Assembly: GCA_903772945.1 (NCBI GenBank)
Contig: CAICTM010000113.1
Coordinates: 52,713-116,712 of the forward strand
DNA from: Seminavis robusta
Taxonomy: Eukaryota > Bacillariophyta > Bacillariophyceae > Naviculales > Naviculaceae
Reading direction: 5' to 3'
Length of the DNA stretch: 64,000 bases
Shown here piece after piece: positions 1-9,090 of the stretch. Under the pieces are notes generated by a model that did not search any database, was not told the DNA's origin, and worked only from the letters and a program-made list of their open reading frames with translations. Within the stretch, counting starts at the first letter, position 1. Every line of letters starts with the position of its first letter. Position numbers and translations under genes: made by a program.

Positions 1-455
1 CCCGAATAGTATTTTACAAACCCCCCGAGTTGTCGGTATTTGGGGGGTGCCGCATAGGAGTGAAAATCGGCAGGTGTGCGCAAGGATTGAAAGTCTCCAC
101 AACAAATCAAGACATCTATTTTGCGGCCGGTTTGTTGCTGAAATTCGGAGAGACGTGCATAAATGGTTTCCAATTCACCGTGACAGCACCCTTGCACGGC
201 AATGCTCACGGAAGTGTCGGTAGGAGTCCCGTGCTCTTCGAACAGTTCGTCCGCACGATTCCATCGTCCTCTTCCTCCACCGCCACGACCTCTGCCTCTT
301 CCTCCGCGTCCTCTTCCCCTATGGTTGTTGTAGCGTCCTCTCCCACGGCCGCCGCCACCACGGTGTTGGTATCTTCCACGGCCACCACCACCACGATGGT
401 AGTTTCCTTGTCGGCCACCCCCACGGCCGAAATGTACAGGTAAAGAGTCAGCCAT
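1..455 (-). CDS. DBR1: RNA lariat debranching enzyme, N-terminal part (runs off the left edge)
   Basis: Debranching enzyme that hydrolyses the 2'-5' branch of excised intron lariats in the nucleus. The first 151 codons are present and the gene continues beyond position 1. The start is an ATG at 455-453, directly preceded by an in-frame TAA, so it is firmly bounded. Residues about 10-63 form an Arg/Gly-rich tail with RGRGG-type repeats. The metallophosphoesterase core follows: SIAVQGCCHGELETIY, then ICCGDFQS, then AAPPKYRQLGGFVKYYSG at the edge, all closely matching known DBR1 N-termini. The CCHG motif has Cys where most metallophosphoesterases have Asp, a known DBR1 hallmark. The RGG extension is not part of the standard enzyme and may bind RNA (inference). 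The sense frame is easily missed because the opposite strand and other frames are open through the repeats. Confidence 0.93.
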   Translation of the reverse strand, partial: MADSLPVHFGRGGGRQGNYHRGGGGRGRYQHRGGGGRGRGRYNNHRGRGRGGRGRGRGGGGRGRWNRADELFEEHGTPTDTSVSIAVQGCCHGELETIYARLSEFQQQTGRKIDVLICCGDFQSLRTPADFHSYAAPPKYRQLGGFVKYYS

Positions 456-1235
456 TTAGCAGTGGAGCATCTGATAGGAACTAATCAATCCGATCTGAAG
501 TCTATCTTGTGGTGTGGCTCAGGACCTCAGTCTCTCTTGTTTCCACGCTACGCCAGCAATCAAGAAATTAATGACCAACTGCAGTGTTAGTACCGTGCAG
601 CCAACGCAAAACAACAACAACAACCTCCCCAGTGTAGCTCGCTCTGTTTTGCAGTTTTTCCCATGGATCAGACGAGACTGGCCAGTGATTTTACTGGCAG
701 CCATTTACTTTGTGTCTCTTTCATTATTTGGATTCAGACAGAAGTCACCAAAGTTTCATTTCATCATCATGGGTAGCAACAACACTTTTAATACATCGAA
801 TACATCGAGAACAAGATGTGCCCGCGGAGCTTGCTGTACTCACCTTCTTTCTTTCTTTCTTCTTGTACGGTACGGCCACTCCTCGGTATCATTCCATGGG
901 CGTGGTGATCTAAACTTTGGGAGGTTACTATGGATTAGAGAGAGCTAAGATGCAGCCAAGATCCCAAGATCTTGCAGGTGGTGCTCGAGAGGGGTTCGTT
1001 GGATTTGGATGCTCAGGACAAGCCTGCAGAACGGCGAAATACTCCCAGGCAAAGAATCTATGTGCATTACAGCTCCACCGGTTTATTGTTTCTCCTTCCA
1101 ACTTATTTCCAACGGCGACGAAAGACGAAAGGATCTTGTTCCGAGTGAGAGAGCATGCAATTGAAGAGACAAAACCTGTGAAGTCAGGTCAAGGCAGACA
1201 TTTCTTTGATCGAGCAACGATAGCATTTGACAAAC
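456..1235. other. Intergenic region between divergent DBR1 and secreted-protein genes
   Basis: About 780 bp separating two divergently oriented genes, so it probably holds both promoters. Plus-strand frames at 514-948 and 917-1360 show no recognisable domain, signal peptide or conserved motif, and I do not call them. No RNA gene was recognised. Confidence 0.5.
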
Positions 1236-1745
1236 ATGATGTCATCAATGATGAACTGCAGGCTCCTTTCAACACTCCTTTTCCTCTTGGTTGCATCTGT
1301 GCTGGTTGCTGCAGAAGAATCTCACCTTCGCCACCAACAAGCAGTGCAAGAAGACCATGACCAGGCATGTGTGACTCTGTTGGAATACAAGCATCGTGAT
1401 TGTGGCGGGGATCCCGTGTCGGTCCGCAACAACACGGTTTGGACGTCTCCTGGCATGCCCTGCAAACACACGGATCGTATGGGAAGCAACTCTGTGACGG
1501 ACGAATACTGCGACAAACTAGATACGGATAGTCCCGAGTTTCATCAAAAAGTATTTGTCAAGGACCAACAGTGTCATGTGGCATGGTATCAAAAAGCGTA
1601 CAGTCCCATGCATTTGACGTACACGACACATTCCTGTACATACGGTTACAAAATCCAAGGATGCACCAAGGGACCCTGTGCCAATCCTTCTCCTCCTCTG
1701 ATGCAAGGCAGTGAAGTGGCTGATGAAATCAACCAGGAAGAGTAG
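1236..1745 (+). CDS. Small secreted cysteine-rich protein, unknown function
   Basis: 169 aa. The first in-frame ATG is at 1236, with further Met codons at 1239, 1248 and 1251. A signal peptide is clear: after MMNCR comes the hydrophobic run LLSTLLFLLVASVLVAA, with likely cleavage before EESHL. The mature part is polar with about ten cysteines spread along it (CVTLLEY, RDCGG, MPCKH, EYCDK, QQCHVAW, HSCTY, QGCTKGPC) and one N-glycosylation site (NNT), consistent with a disulphide-bonded extracellular protein. No family was recognised. The acidic tail ends EINQEE. It is divergent from the DBR1 gene. Confidence 0.75.
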   Translation: MMSSMMNCRLLSTLLFLLVASVLVAAEESHLRHQQAVQEDHDQACVTLLEYKHRDCGGDPVSVRNNTVWTSPGMPCKHTDRMGSNSVTDEYCDKLDTDSPEFHQKVFVKDQQCHVAWYQKAYSPMHLTYTTHSCTYGYKIQGCTKGPCANPSPPLMQGSEVADEINQEE

Positions 1746-2137
1746 GAAAGCAATTCTGTCATGACTTATTGCACCCAACAACAGCACTATTATAATACCA
1801 GGATTCTTCTGAGTGGGGTGAGATAGTCTGTAGTATCTTCAAGCTAGAAATTGGTTTTCAGCTATGTTTGCTATTAGGCTGGATCTCATGCCACACGGAA
1901 CTCAAGGTTTTTGCTTGCGGAGGCCTGGGATGACAAGGAACCAACCATGATTTGGTAATTCAATGTTTCTCTATCTGTCTATGTATAGTTAGATGCCAAA
2001 GTTCGTTTGTGGCAACACTAGGATTTATAAAGTACTAGCTACGCAAGCGTTCTTGATTCAAAGGGGTGATTGTTTTGGAATCTTCCTCCAGGGACACCAT
2101 CCAACAGCTAGAATCTTCCATCGCCTCCCTAGATAGC

Positions 2138-4402
2138 CTACAACTCTTCTTTAGCCGAGGCCCTGGCTCCTGCCGGGGCACCCGCCGCTTTGGCTCCCGC
2201 GGGCGCACCCGAGCTGATGGTACTCGGTTTCATGGTGGCAGCAGGTTTCTTTTTAGGCGGTGGAATATCCATGCCTTCTCCCGTCAATTTATTCTTCCAC
2301 GCAGGAGGAAAGATTTCATCGGGAATCGCAATGGTGTGGCGAAAGGTATTGGGCATGTGCCAGTCGGCGGATTTGACCTTGTCGGTCAAAAAGATCCACT
2401 TGTGTGGGACCCGATCCACAATAATGGTTTGATCTTCACCCGTGGCTTCGTCGACACCAATGAGCATTTCCACTCGATAGCTGTGCTGTTTGCCTTCCTT
2501 TTTGGGTTCGTGTCGCTCCAAGACGGTACATGCCACTCGGAAATAGGATTTCCGCAGCACGGGGATCCACTTGTATGCCATGGTCCGTGGGTCCTTCATG
2601 TAGGATTCCACGCACATGGTTTCGAGATTGTCGGGGTAAGGGTTTGTTTCCTGTTCCGCTTCTGTGCGAAGTGGTTCGTCATGGGGCCATTCAGAAGAAT
2701 GAACGTACTCCTCCGAATGAGCGAGTGGTTCCCAATCAATAACGTGTTTTCGCCATGCAGCCTCCCACTCGGGGCCTGTGGTGTAGATTGGATATTGCAA
2801 TACAATGGATGGAGGTGGTGAGTTGGGAGAAGCAAAACCACAAAACCAGATCCATTCATATAAAAATGAACTTACCATAATCCATGAGAATCTCTTCACC
2901 TTCCTTGATATCTCGTAGTGCGACATAATCAAAAGACAGTCCAATCTTGTCCAAAGTGTACCGAATGGTGGTGACATTGCGTGTCAGCCATTCGGGTTTG
3001 TGTGCCACCATTTCGTGACTGGGCCAAACCACCTTGACATTGGCCTTGTCGCCGGCTCCATGATTAATGTAATTGATCATACTCCCGTAGGGTGTCAGCA
3101 TCATGGTAGAGTCCTTGTGGCCAAACGAGTAATTAATGACCAAATCTTTCATTTCGTATCCCTCTTCGACCACTTCCTTGCCATTTTCATCCATAAAGGG
3201 CTCATAGTTGGGATCCTTACTGCCATAGGGAATATTGTAGACTTGTTCTCCTTCCAATGCGACGGGAATGAGTGGCGAATATCCCACAATGGTCCCCTTT
3301 GGTAAATCACGAGTGGCAAAGGCTCCCCGTCCCGCTTGCGGAATGGTCGACTTGTCGGCTCGAATGTGATCGCAACAACGACCATGCTCTTGAAGCCACT
3401 GGACGTCGCGTTTGGATTGTTGTCGAATAAAATGGTGCGTCACCATATTGTCTGGAGCAAACAGTGTGGGCCCCGTATCGGCTTCGTCGTCACTCTCGTA
3501 TTCCGTATTGTACGGCACATCGGCTTCTTCTTGTAGTTTTTGTTCGAGGACGGTTTCGATTTCACTCCAGGGCACATTGCGGGGCAAGACGGTAAAGATT
3601 TGATTTTGATGAACGGGAAAATCGCGGGTAAAGTTCCAGAGTCCTTCCTTGACATGTGCGGGCAATGGATCTTTTTGAGACTTGACAAATCGGTAATAGT
3701 CATCTCTCAAAAATTCTTCGGCCGCTTCGAGATTCTTGTGAAAAGTGACTTGAGCACCGGGAATGTCGGGAATCCATTGATCGCCGTATGCGGCATAAAT
3801 TTCACTTCCGGCGGAAATGTCTCGGGTACTGACCGTGTGAGTGCCATAGTAGGGTGTAAAGGCGCCACTGCCGGGATCTTTGCTACGATGCAATCCGGCC
3901 GTGTCATACGTCGAGCCATGGGTGGACTCGACATTGTTCATGTCCAAGACCGAGTTGATGGTGCAACCAATGCCCGGTACAAAGACAGCCTTGGTTTGTT
4001 GGAGATCCGAATTGTCGTATGTTTCCACGTTGGCGACTGTAAAGAGTAGTAGAGTGAGATGAGAGACAGCATTTGTGGTTTGTCCGAACTGATCTGATAC
4101 TACTAGACTAGCTAGTGTAACTCACCTTCACCCTCCCAAATGTACCGATCCCACAGCTGTCCATCGTCCGTATCGTGATAATCGGGTGCATCCCAATTGC
4201 GAAAGAGCAATGGAATGGCAATTTCATTTTGAATGTCGACGCCCTTTTCAATGTCTTGGCCGGCGTACATGCCCAAATTGGTCGCATCGCCCAACGTAGA
4301 AGCGGCCATCCAGAGACCACATTGCGGCTGTTGCTCGAGAGCGTGGCTCATGCTGGACAGCAGCAGTAGCAGTACTGCCACGGGCGGAGATTTCATCGTC
4401 AT
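2138..4402 (-). CDS. Secretory-pathway protein with two SET-like domains (three exons)
   Basis: Exons 4402-4126, 4036-2876 and 2775-2138 join in frame to 691 codons. The introns are 89 bp (GTGAGT...ACAG) and 100 bp (GTAAGT...ACAG). A signal peptide opens the protein (MTMK, then PPVAVLLLLLSSMSHA). The first SET-like segment (about residues 28-180) has NLGMYAGQDIEKG, DMNNVES and AGSEIYAAYGDQW. The second (about 325-480) has GRGAFATRDLPKG, MINYINHG and EGEEILMDYG, the last split by intron 2. The tail is Ala/Pro/Lys-rich (about 640-691). SET proteins are usually nuclear or cytosolic lysine methyltransferases, so a signal peptide is unusual. The target could be an ER or secreted protein, or the fold may have another role. 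The second SET keeps the AdoMet/Tyr motifs better than the first. Confidence 0.85.
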
Positions 4403-4834
4403 CTTGCTACACTATTTTGTCTCGAGTGGAACTATGAGTGTATTGGCAAGTGCTGCTGGAATCCTGCCAAACGCAACCAGTCCACTGGCTCTACTAGCTT
4501 GATCGATAGATCTGTCAAGGGACTTCGATGGATACAGTACTAGTACTTCGTCAGATTGATGACGACTTTGATGTAAGAGGAAAGAAGGATCGCACTGTCG
4601 GCTCTTGCAAGGCGTTGTCTTTCGAATTCCTTCTGTGGTCAATGATGTCTCGCGCCATTGCCATGTGGCGTCCGTTAGAAAACGGATCGATTCTAAAGAT
4701 ACTTAGGGAGTGGAGTCGGTATTTAGAAAACTCACACGGTACTTAAAGGGAATGCGCACCTCAGACTAAAGAAGTCTCTCAACTTGTCAATTGATGTGGT
4801 CCATCGAGCAAGGGGTCAGTTGAATTTGGTGCCA

Positions 4835-4893
4835 TAATTTGGTGCCGGTGCAGTTCTCCTGCACCGTCCTCGCACCGCACTGCACCAAAATTA
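4835..4893. repeat. Imperfect inverted repeat with GGTGC/GCACC arms
   Basis: TAATTTGGTGC at 4835-4845 pairs with GCACCAAAATTA at 4882-4893, with one base of length difference; the intervening bases are also rich in GCACCG/CGGTGC. A related string (CTGCACCAGGGAAATGGCACCAAATT) lies at about 5734-5760, suggesting a degenerate dispersed repeat. Confidence 0.55.
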
Positions 4894-4904
4894 GGGGCAT
4901 TTCA

Positions 4905-5001
4905 ACTAGCGTAACTAGAGTAACTGACGTAACTAGCGTAACTAGCGTAACTAGCGTAGGGTAACTGACGTAACTGGCGTGCAACTGATGTAACTGGCGT
5001 A
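4905..5001. repeat. Degenerate 9-bp tandem repeat (GTAACTAGC-like)
   Basis: About ten imperfect copies of a GTAACTRGC unit (variants GTAACTAGC, GTAACTGAC, GTAACTGGC). It lies between the GCACC inverted repeat and the ATTGTAAACA hairpin. No coding role seen. Confidence 0.75.
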
Positions 5002-5048
5002 GAACATTGGAGGACGACTAACGTGGTCGTCATTTCAACTAGCTTTGT

Positions 5049-5100
5049 ATTGTAAACAATTCTACAGAGGCAACAGAGCAACGGCAACACTGTTTACAAT
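5049..5100. repeat. Perfect 10-bp inverted repeat, 32-nt loop
   Basis: ATTGTAAACA (5049-5058) is the exact reverse complement of TGTTTACAAT (5091-5100). It could be a hairpin in RNA or a remnant of a small transposon; no flanking duplication was identified. Confidence 0.6.
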
Positions 5101-5389
5101 GAGTTACACTTAGTTTTCAAGCTTTTGCAGCACTTGAATCACTGCAGCGGCACCTGCCTCCCCCCACCTCTTTTCCAACAGCTGAGCTCTGTGAGATTCG
5201 TCCAAGTCAGTCAAACAAGATGATGATCCAAGTCAGTCAAACAAGATGGCATTGCTTCTTTGAATCAAGCTCTAGCTAGAGCAATACAATTAATTTGGTG
5301 TTAGTAGAATTTTAATGATTACTCTGTAGTAGATAAAACCTACTTGTAACTCAGTCATTGATAGCTAGCTAGCTAGTCGCTTAGATCAG

Positions 5390-5446
5390 ATGCAGCAGCA
5401 GCAGCAACAGCAGCACCAGCACCAGCACCAGCACCAGCACCAGCAT
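5390..5446. repeat. CAG / CAGCAC microsatellite
   Basis: (CAG)n grading into five or more CACCAG units. It can be read as poly-Gln/His or poly-Gly/Ala in short frames, which I do not regard as genes. Confidence 0.85.
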
Positions 5447-6043
5447 GTAGTATTGGTACATGAGTCCTCAGACAACATGCCATGGAGATTCTTAATAACA
5501 AGGCTTTTAAATTTTTACATTTATTTTTTTTACCTAAAAGTAAAATTTCATTTTTGTACAGGCTGGTTTCTCTGCGTCCTCCCACAAAAGACACACTTGG
5601 TACATTTGCATTAAGTCTTTGAGTCTCTCACTAGTTAAATTTTGGCTACTTGTTAAATACTTAAGAACACTAGGTTCTTCTAAGGACTTAACAACTTCAA
5701 CTGATGTGGAAGGTGCCATTCTCCTTTAAGAGCACTGCACCAGGGAAATGGCACCAAATTCATGGGACTCCGAGCAAGAGTTCCAATGGCATGGGAAGAG
5801 GGTGCCACCACAACTGCTGTCGTAATCACATGACCTTCAGTTTTGGAGTGCGCCATAGAGTCCCAAGATTGGCCTTGCGAAAAAAGTTCGCTCCTGATTT
5901 TTCGCACAGTTGTTTCGCAGCTTGTTTCGCACACAACTCAACTCGACAACCATCTGGTCAAAAAAAAGAAACAAACTGACTGTGACCATCCAGCACAAAA
6001 CGAACTAAGCAACTAAAGCAAAGCAAATTACGAGTAAGCAACC

Positions 6044-7486
6044 ATGATGACTGTAAAGGAAGCGTTGTTGGAAAATGATACCGTGACTACCACTGTGGAA
6101 GACGAAGTGGTGGAACACAACCACGACACGATCGCTTTGGGCATGTGGCCGCCACAAGGCATCGAGTGGATTGAGATGGACCCACAGGGATATTTGAATC
6201 TCCAGGCATGTCCCATGAGGGATCCTCAAAGACTCAAACTCCAATGTCACGCTGGAGGGTTCTGGATGGCCAAACCCGAGCATATCCAAAAACTGGCCAT
6301 GTCGCTACGGTCATTTGCGGGAATGGTCGATATCATTGTACAGGTCGATCCTACCATGGATCCACAACGCTTCATGGCCATTTTTCTACCCACACTGGTA
6401 CTTCCATTTGTGACCAACAATTCCGAAACGTTCACTGTGGAATCCTTTCAACAACCCAATGTCATTCATTTGGGACGTCAACACGATGGGTCCAAACTCA
6501 CCATTGCCTTTATGGAACACCCCGATATCATTCCGAGCAGAATTCGTCAGTGGGATCCATTGCTACAGACTATCATGGGAATGCACACGTTGGGACAAGT
6601 ATCCTATCTTTCCTTGCCAACCCGGACACTGTCCGTGCAAGGGCTGCTGTCCTCGTCCTCGACACTGCAAAATCTCACCGTCACGGGGCCCGGGGGAAAC
6701 CAAGTCACCGTGCCGGCAGAATTCTGGAGGCAGCTATCATCACATCCAAGCAAGAAAAGGCGCAAGTTGGAGGTTCCACCCAAGTCACCACTTTTACCGT
6801 TAGAGAACCTACAGGTCCTTTGTCTGGAGAAACAGCAACTGGATCCCATGGCGTGGTGGACCATGTGCCAATGGCTGGCGGCAAACCAAACCGTTCAAGA
6901 TTTGAGGCTCAAGTACTGCCGAGTGGTGGTGGTGGCTGCCCTCCCCTCATCGCCGCCACCACAAGAAGAAGTAACACATGAGGATCCGTGGGATCCACTG
7001 GTGGACGTGCTGGTCCGCAATCGTTCCCTCCGAAAATTGTTCTTGGATGTAAAATGGCAAACACCAGCATCCAATGGCAGCAGCAGTAGCATTCAAATTA
7101 AGAGAGGCGATTCGTTTTCCACGGCGTGGATTGCAAAAGTGGTGGGAGCCCTGTACCAGAACTTGTCACTCCAACATTGGAAGATCACAAACAAGCCGCT
7201 TCCGCAATCGATCCAGGACCGACTCATGATGAACTATTGCGGTCTCAATGCTTTGGCTTCGAAAGCTCCGAGAATTGTAGATACTGATGCTTATTGCGGT
7301 CCCAAAATAAGCAGTGTGTCCCGACAAGAGTTGCTGACAGCAATTTTGGCTGCCTTGGATCCTCAGTTGGAACAGACAACCTTTGAACCACCCAGCTTTC
7401 ACTTGCAATATACACCCCTCAACGGTCTCTTTGTGCTCTTCCAGGACAACCCCAAGCTGATTGACTTTTTTGTTCCTACAAACTAA
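6044..7486 (+). CDS. Leucine-rich, RNI/LRR-like hypothetical protein
   Basis: 480 aa starting MMTVKEALLEND with good start context (AACCATGATG). The middle and C-terminal parts carry irregular leucine-rich segments: LENLQVLCLEKQQLD, NQTVQDLRLKYCRV, NRSLRKLFLDVKW and NLSLQHWKITNKPLP. These resemble ribonuclease-inhibitor-type repeats in large diatom families of unknown function. There is no signal peptide, membrane span or catalytic motif, so it is probably an intracellular protein-binding scaffold. The N-terminal 200 residues are not recognised. Confidence 0.75.
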   Translation: MMTVKEALLENDTVTTTVEDEVVEHNHDTIALGMWPPQGIEWIEMDPQGYLNLQACPMRDPQRLKLQCHAGGFWMAKPEHIQKLAMSLRSFAGMVDIIVQVDPTMDPQRFMAIFLPTLVLPFVTNNSETFTVESFQQPNVIHLGRQHDGSKLTIAFMEHPDIIPSRIRQWDPLLQTIMGMHTLGQVSYLSLPTRTLSVQGLLSSSSTLQNLTVTGPGGNQVTVPAEFWRQLSSHPSKKRRKLEVPPKSPLLPLENLQVLCLEKQQLDPMAWWTMCQWLAANQTVQDLRLKYCRVVVVAALPSSPPPQEEVTHEDPWDPLVDVLVRNRSLRKLFLDVKWQTPASNGSSSSIQIKRGDSFSTAWIAKVVGALYQNLSLQHWKITNKPLPQSIQDRLMMNYCGLNALASKAPRIVDTDAYCGPKISSVSRQELLTAILAALDPQLEQTTFEPPSFHLQYTPLNGLFVLFQDNPKLIDFFVPTN

Positions 7487-8057
7487 CTAATAACGAAGTT
7501 GCTAGTCGTAGTCCAACTTACGTTTCCTCGCAGGGAATCTTCGGTGGCTGGTCCGTTGCTTCGCTCTGCATCGTGTTAGCATTGGCTTCACTGCCATCGC
7601 TCTGGACTGCGGATGGATGTTCATGGTTTGCTCCGTCGGGTCAGAGTCCACTTGAAGAACCACCCGGTCACCCTCAGTTTGCAGTTCGACTATTGCGTAA
7701 TTTCATAATGATTGCGGGAAGAACCGGCATCGACGTATCGCCAGCAGCTCGTGGACCATGCGCAAATCCAACTACCGGCAGCAAGGACTTTATACGTCTA
7801 GCTAGCTCGCGATCACTCAATACAGTAAAAGCCCCGAGCTTTGCCTCTCCTCGTTGAGGACCCTGGAACTATCATGTGCGCAAGAGTAGTTGCGGCTTGC
7901 TAACACACTCGGTACACACGTGTACACTGTAAAGAGGCACTTTGGCAAACGAAGCACATGCTTTCAACACCACAGCCGGCGCAAGGGTGCTCCCTGGCTA
8001 GCTAGCTACTTTTGGTAACAAAGGGTGAGTTTAGCTGTTCCATTTTAAAATAATTTC
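7487..8057. other. Intergenic region, nothing recognised
   Basis: A short plus-strand frame at 7573-7857 has no domain, and its start context is not persuasive. A CTAGCTAGC run lies at about 7997-8009. Confidence 0.45.
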
Positions 8058-8378
8058 CTATAGTGCACTACAGCAAGAGTGCCACCGTTCAACCATTGCC
8101 TCTGTCACTCGCAGGACTGCATCAGCAGAGGCATTGTAAGACTTTGTTTCCCGTGATCTCATGTGTGGATATGCTCCTCCGTAAGTGAAGAAGTGATTCT
8201 TGCCGAACAAGGCCGCCAATGATCCATACCAGTTGGGTACATAGTACTCCCTGGGAAAGAACTCGAACAAGGAGCCACACTGTGGCATGAACATACTTGT
8301 GAGAAACTGCTGTCCATGTGGACCCATGACAATATCCACTTCTGACATGAACTTCATCTGTCCCACGAACGGCACACC
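8058..8378 (-). pseudogene. C-terminal fragment of a GT61-like glycosyltransferase, cut by the retroelement
   Basis: About 106 codons remain, ending at a normal stop. The segment around VDIVMGPHGQQFLTSMFM, then PQCGSLFEFFP and YYVPNWYGSLA, matches the C-terminal part of the GT61/DUF563-type family, where a G-HG-L-motif precedes a hydrophobic stretch and an E-FP motif. The N-terminal two thirds or more, including any membrane anchor, is absent. The frame stops at the retroelement LTR (8381). No N-terminal partner is visible on the far side of the element, where an LRR gene lies on the opposite strand. Presumed non-functional. Confidence 0.7.
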
Positions 8379-8380
8379 AC
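8376..8380. other. Candidate target-site duplication, left copy (ACCAC)
   Basis: ACCAC precedes the left LTR, and ACCAC follows the right LTR at 18996-19000: a 5-bp duplication of the size typical for Ty1/copia integrases. Caution: the internal edge of the right LTR also carries ACCAC (18451-18455, at the primer-binding site), so the match may be partly coincidental. Confidence 0.5.
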
Positions 8381-8923
8381 TAAAAGGAAATCTGAAATCT
8401 GATGAAAAGGTAATTTGTCTTTTGTTGTTGTTTATTATTTATTGTTGTGCCAATTTCCTGAAATTGTGAGCTTGGAAATGAAGGACGTGTTGTGTGATTT
8501 CTGAAACTTGGACCTTGCAAGTCTTTGGGGTGAAACCTGGCATTGCTCCTTCTATTTGGGGAAGAAGGTAGTGTTGTCACAGGATCCTAAGTCATTTGGG
8601 GATTCCATCAGTAGATATGACAGTCACTTTGGGGTGGCAGTCGCAAAGAACAATGGTGTCAAAGAACATTGGTGTCAAGGAACAAAGGTGTCAGAGAACA
8701 TGTTCCATATGTTCCATGTGGAATCATGATCACTGTCACGCCGTTCTGTGTGGAACAATGATCACTGTCACGCTCAGACATTCTTCATGTCCCTTTGCCC
8801 AAAGTCTGTGTCCACTGAGACAGCCTCTGATGTACCATGAGACAACCTCAGATGTACCATGAGACACTCCAGTTTCCCACTCGACCCAGTAAGCACTTGC
8901 TGCACGTTCCTGCTTCCTCAATT
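8381..8923 (-). repeat. 3' LTR (left copy)
   Basis: 543 bp, nearly identical to 18456-18995. Within it are an imperfect tandem repeat around GATCACTGTCACG (about 8728-8775) and a direct repeat around ATGTACCATGAGACA (about 8831-8866). Confidence 0.93.
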
Positions 8924-8936
8924 CTCCCTTTCACAC
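8924..8936 (-). other. Polypurine tract of the retrotransposon
   Basis: Reading the minus strand, GTGTGAAAGGGAG directly abuts the 3' LTR start AATTGAGG, the expected position and composition for the plus-strand DNA primer. Confidence 0.7.
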
Positions 8937-9090
8937 AACTTCCGTCATTCATTCCATCTTATTATGTACCTGACATGTATTCTTTCTCTTTTTTTGTTTT
9001 CTTTTATTTTACTTCCTTGGGAAGGCTCCAGCAGGCATTTTTTCTTCATTTTGTTTTGTTTTGCTGGATTACAGTGTGCATGGTGCAAGG

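Larger units (their letters stand above)
4403..6043. other. Intergenic, repeat-rich region without a supported gene
   Basis: About 1.6 kb upstream of both flanking genes. It contains an imperfect inverted repeat, a 9-bp tandem array, a perfect 10-bp-arm hairpin and a CAG/CAC microsatellite (separate entries), plus a run of (TAGC)n near 5360-5375. Short frames here are repeat translations with no domain. Confidence 0.55.

Noticed and set aside
514-948. Open frame on the plus strand
   Set aside because: No domain or signal, low-complexity Asn run, competes with overlapping frames; probably promoter/UTR.
2066-2821. Long plus-strand open frame of 251 codons
   Set aside because: Antisense to the third exon of the SET-like gene, whose motifs and splice joins are clear.
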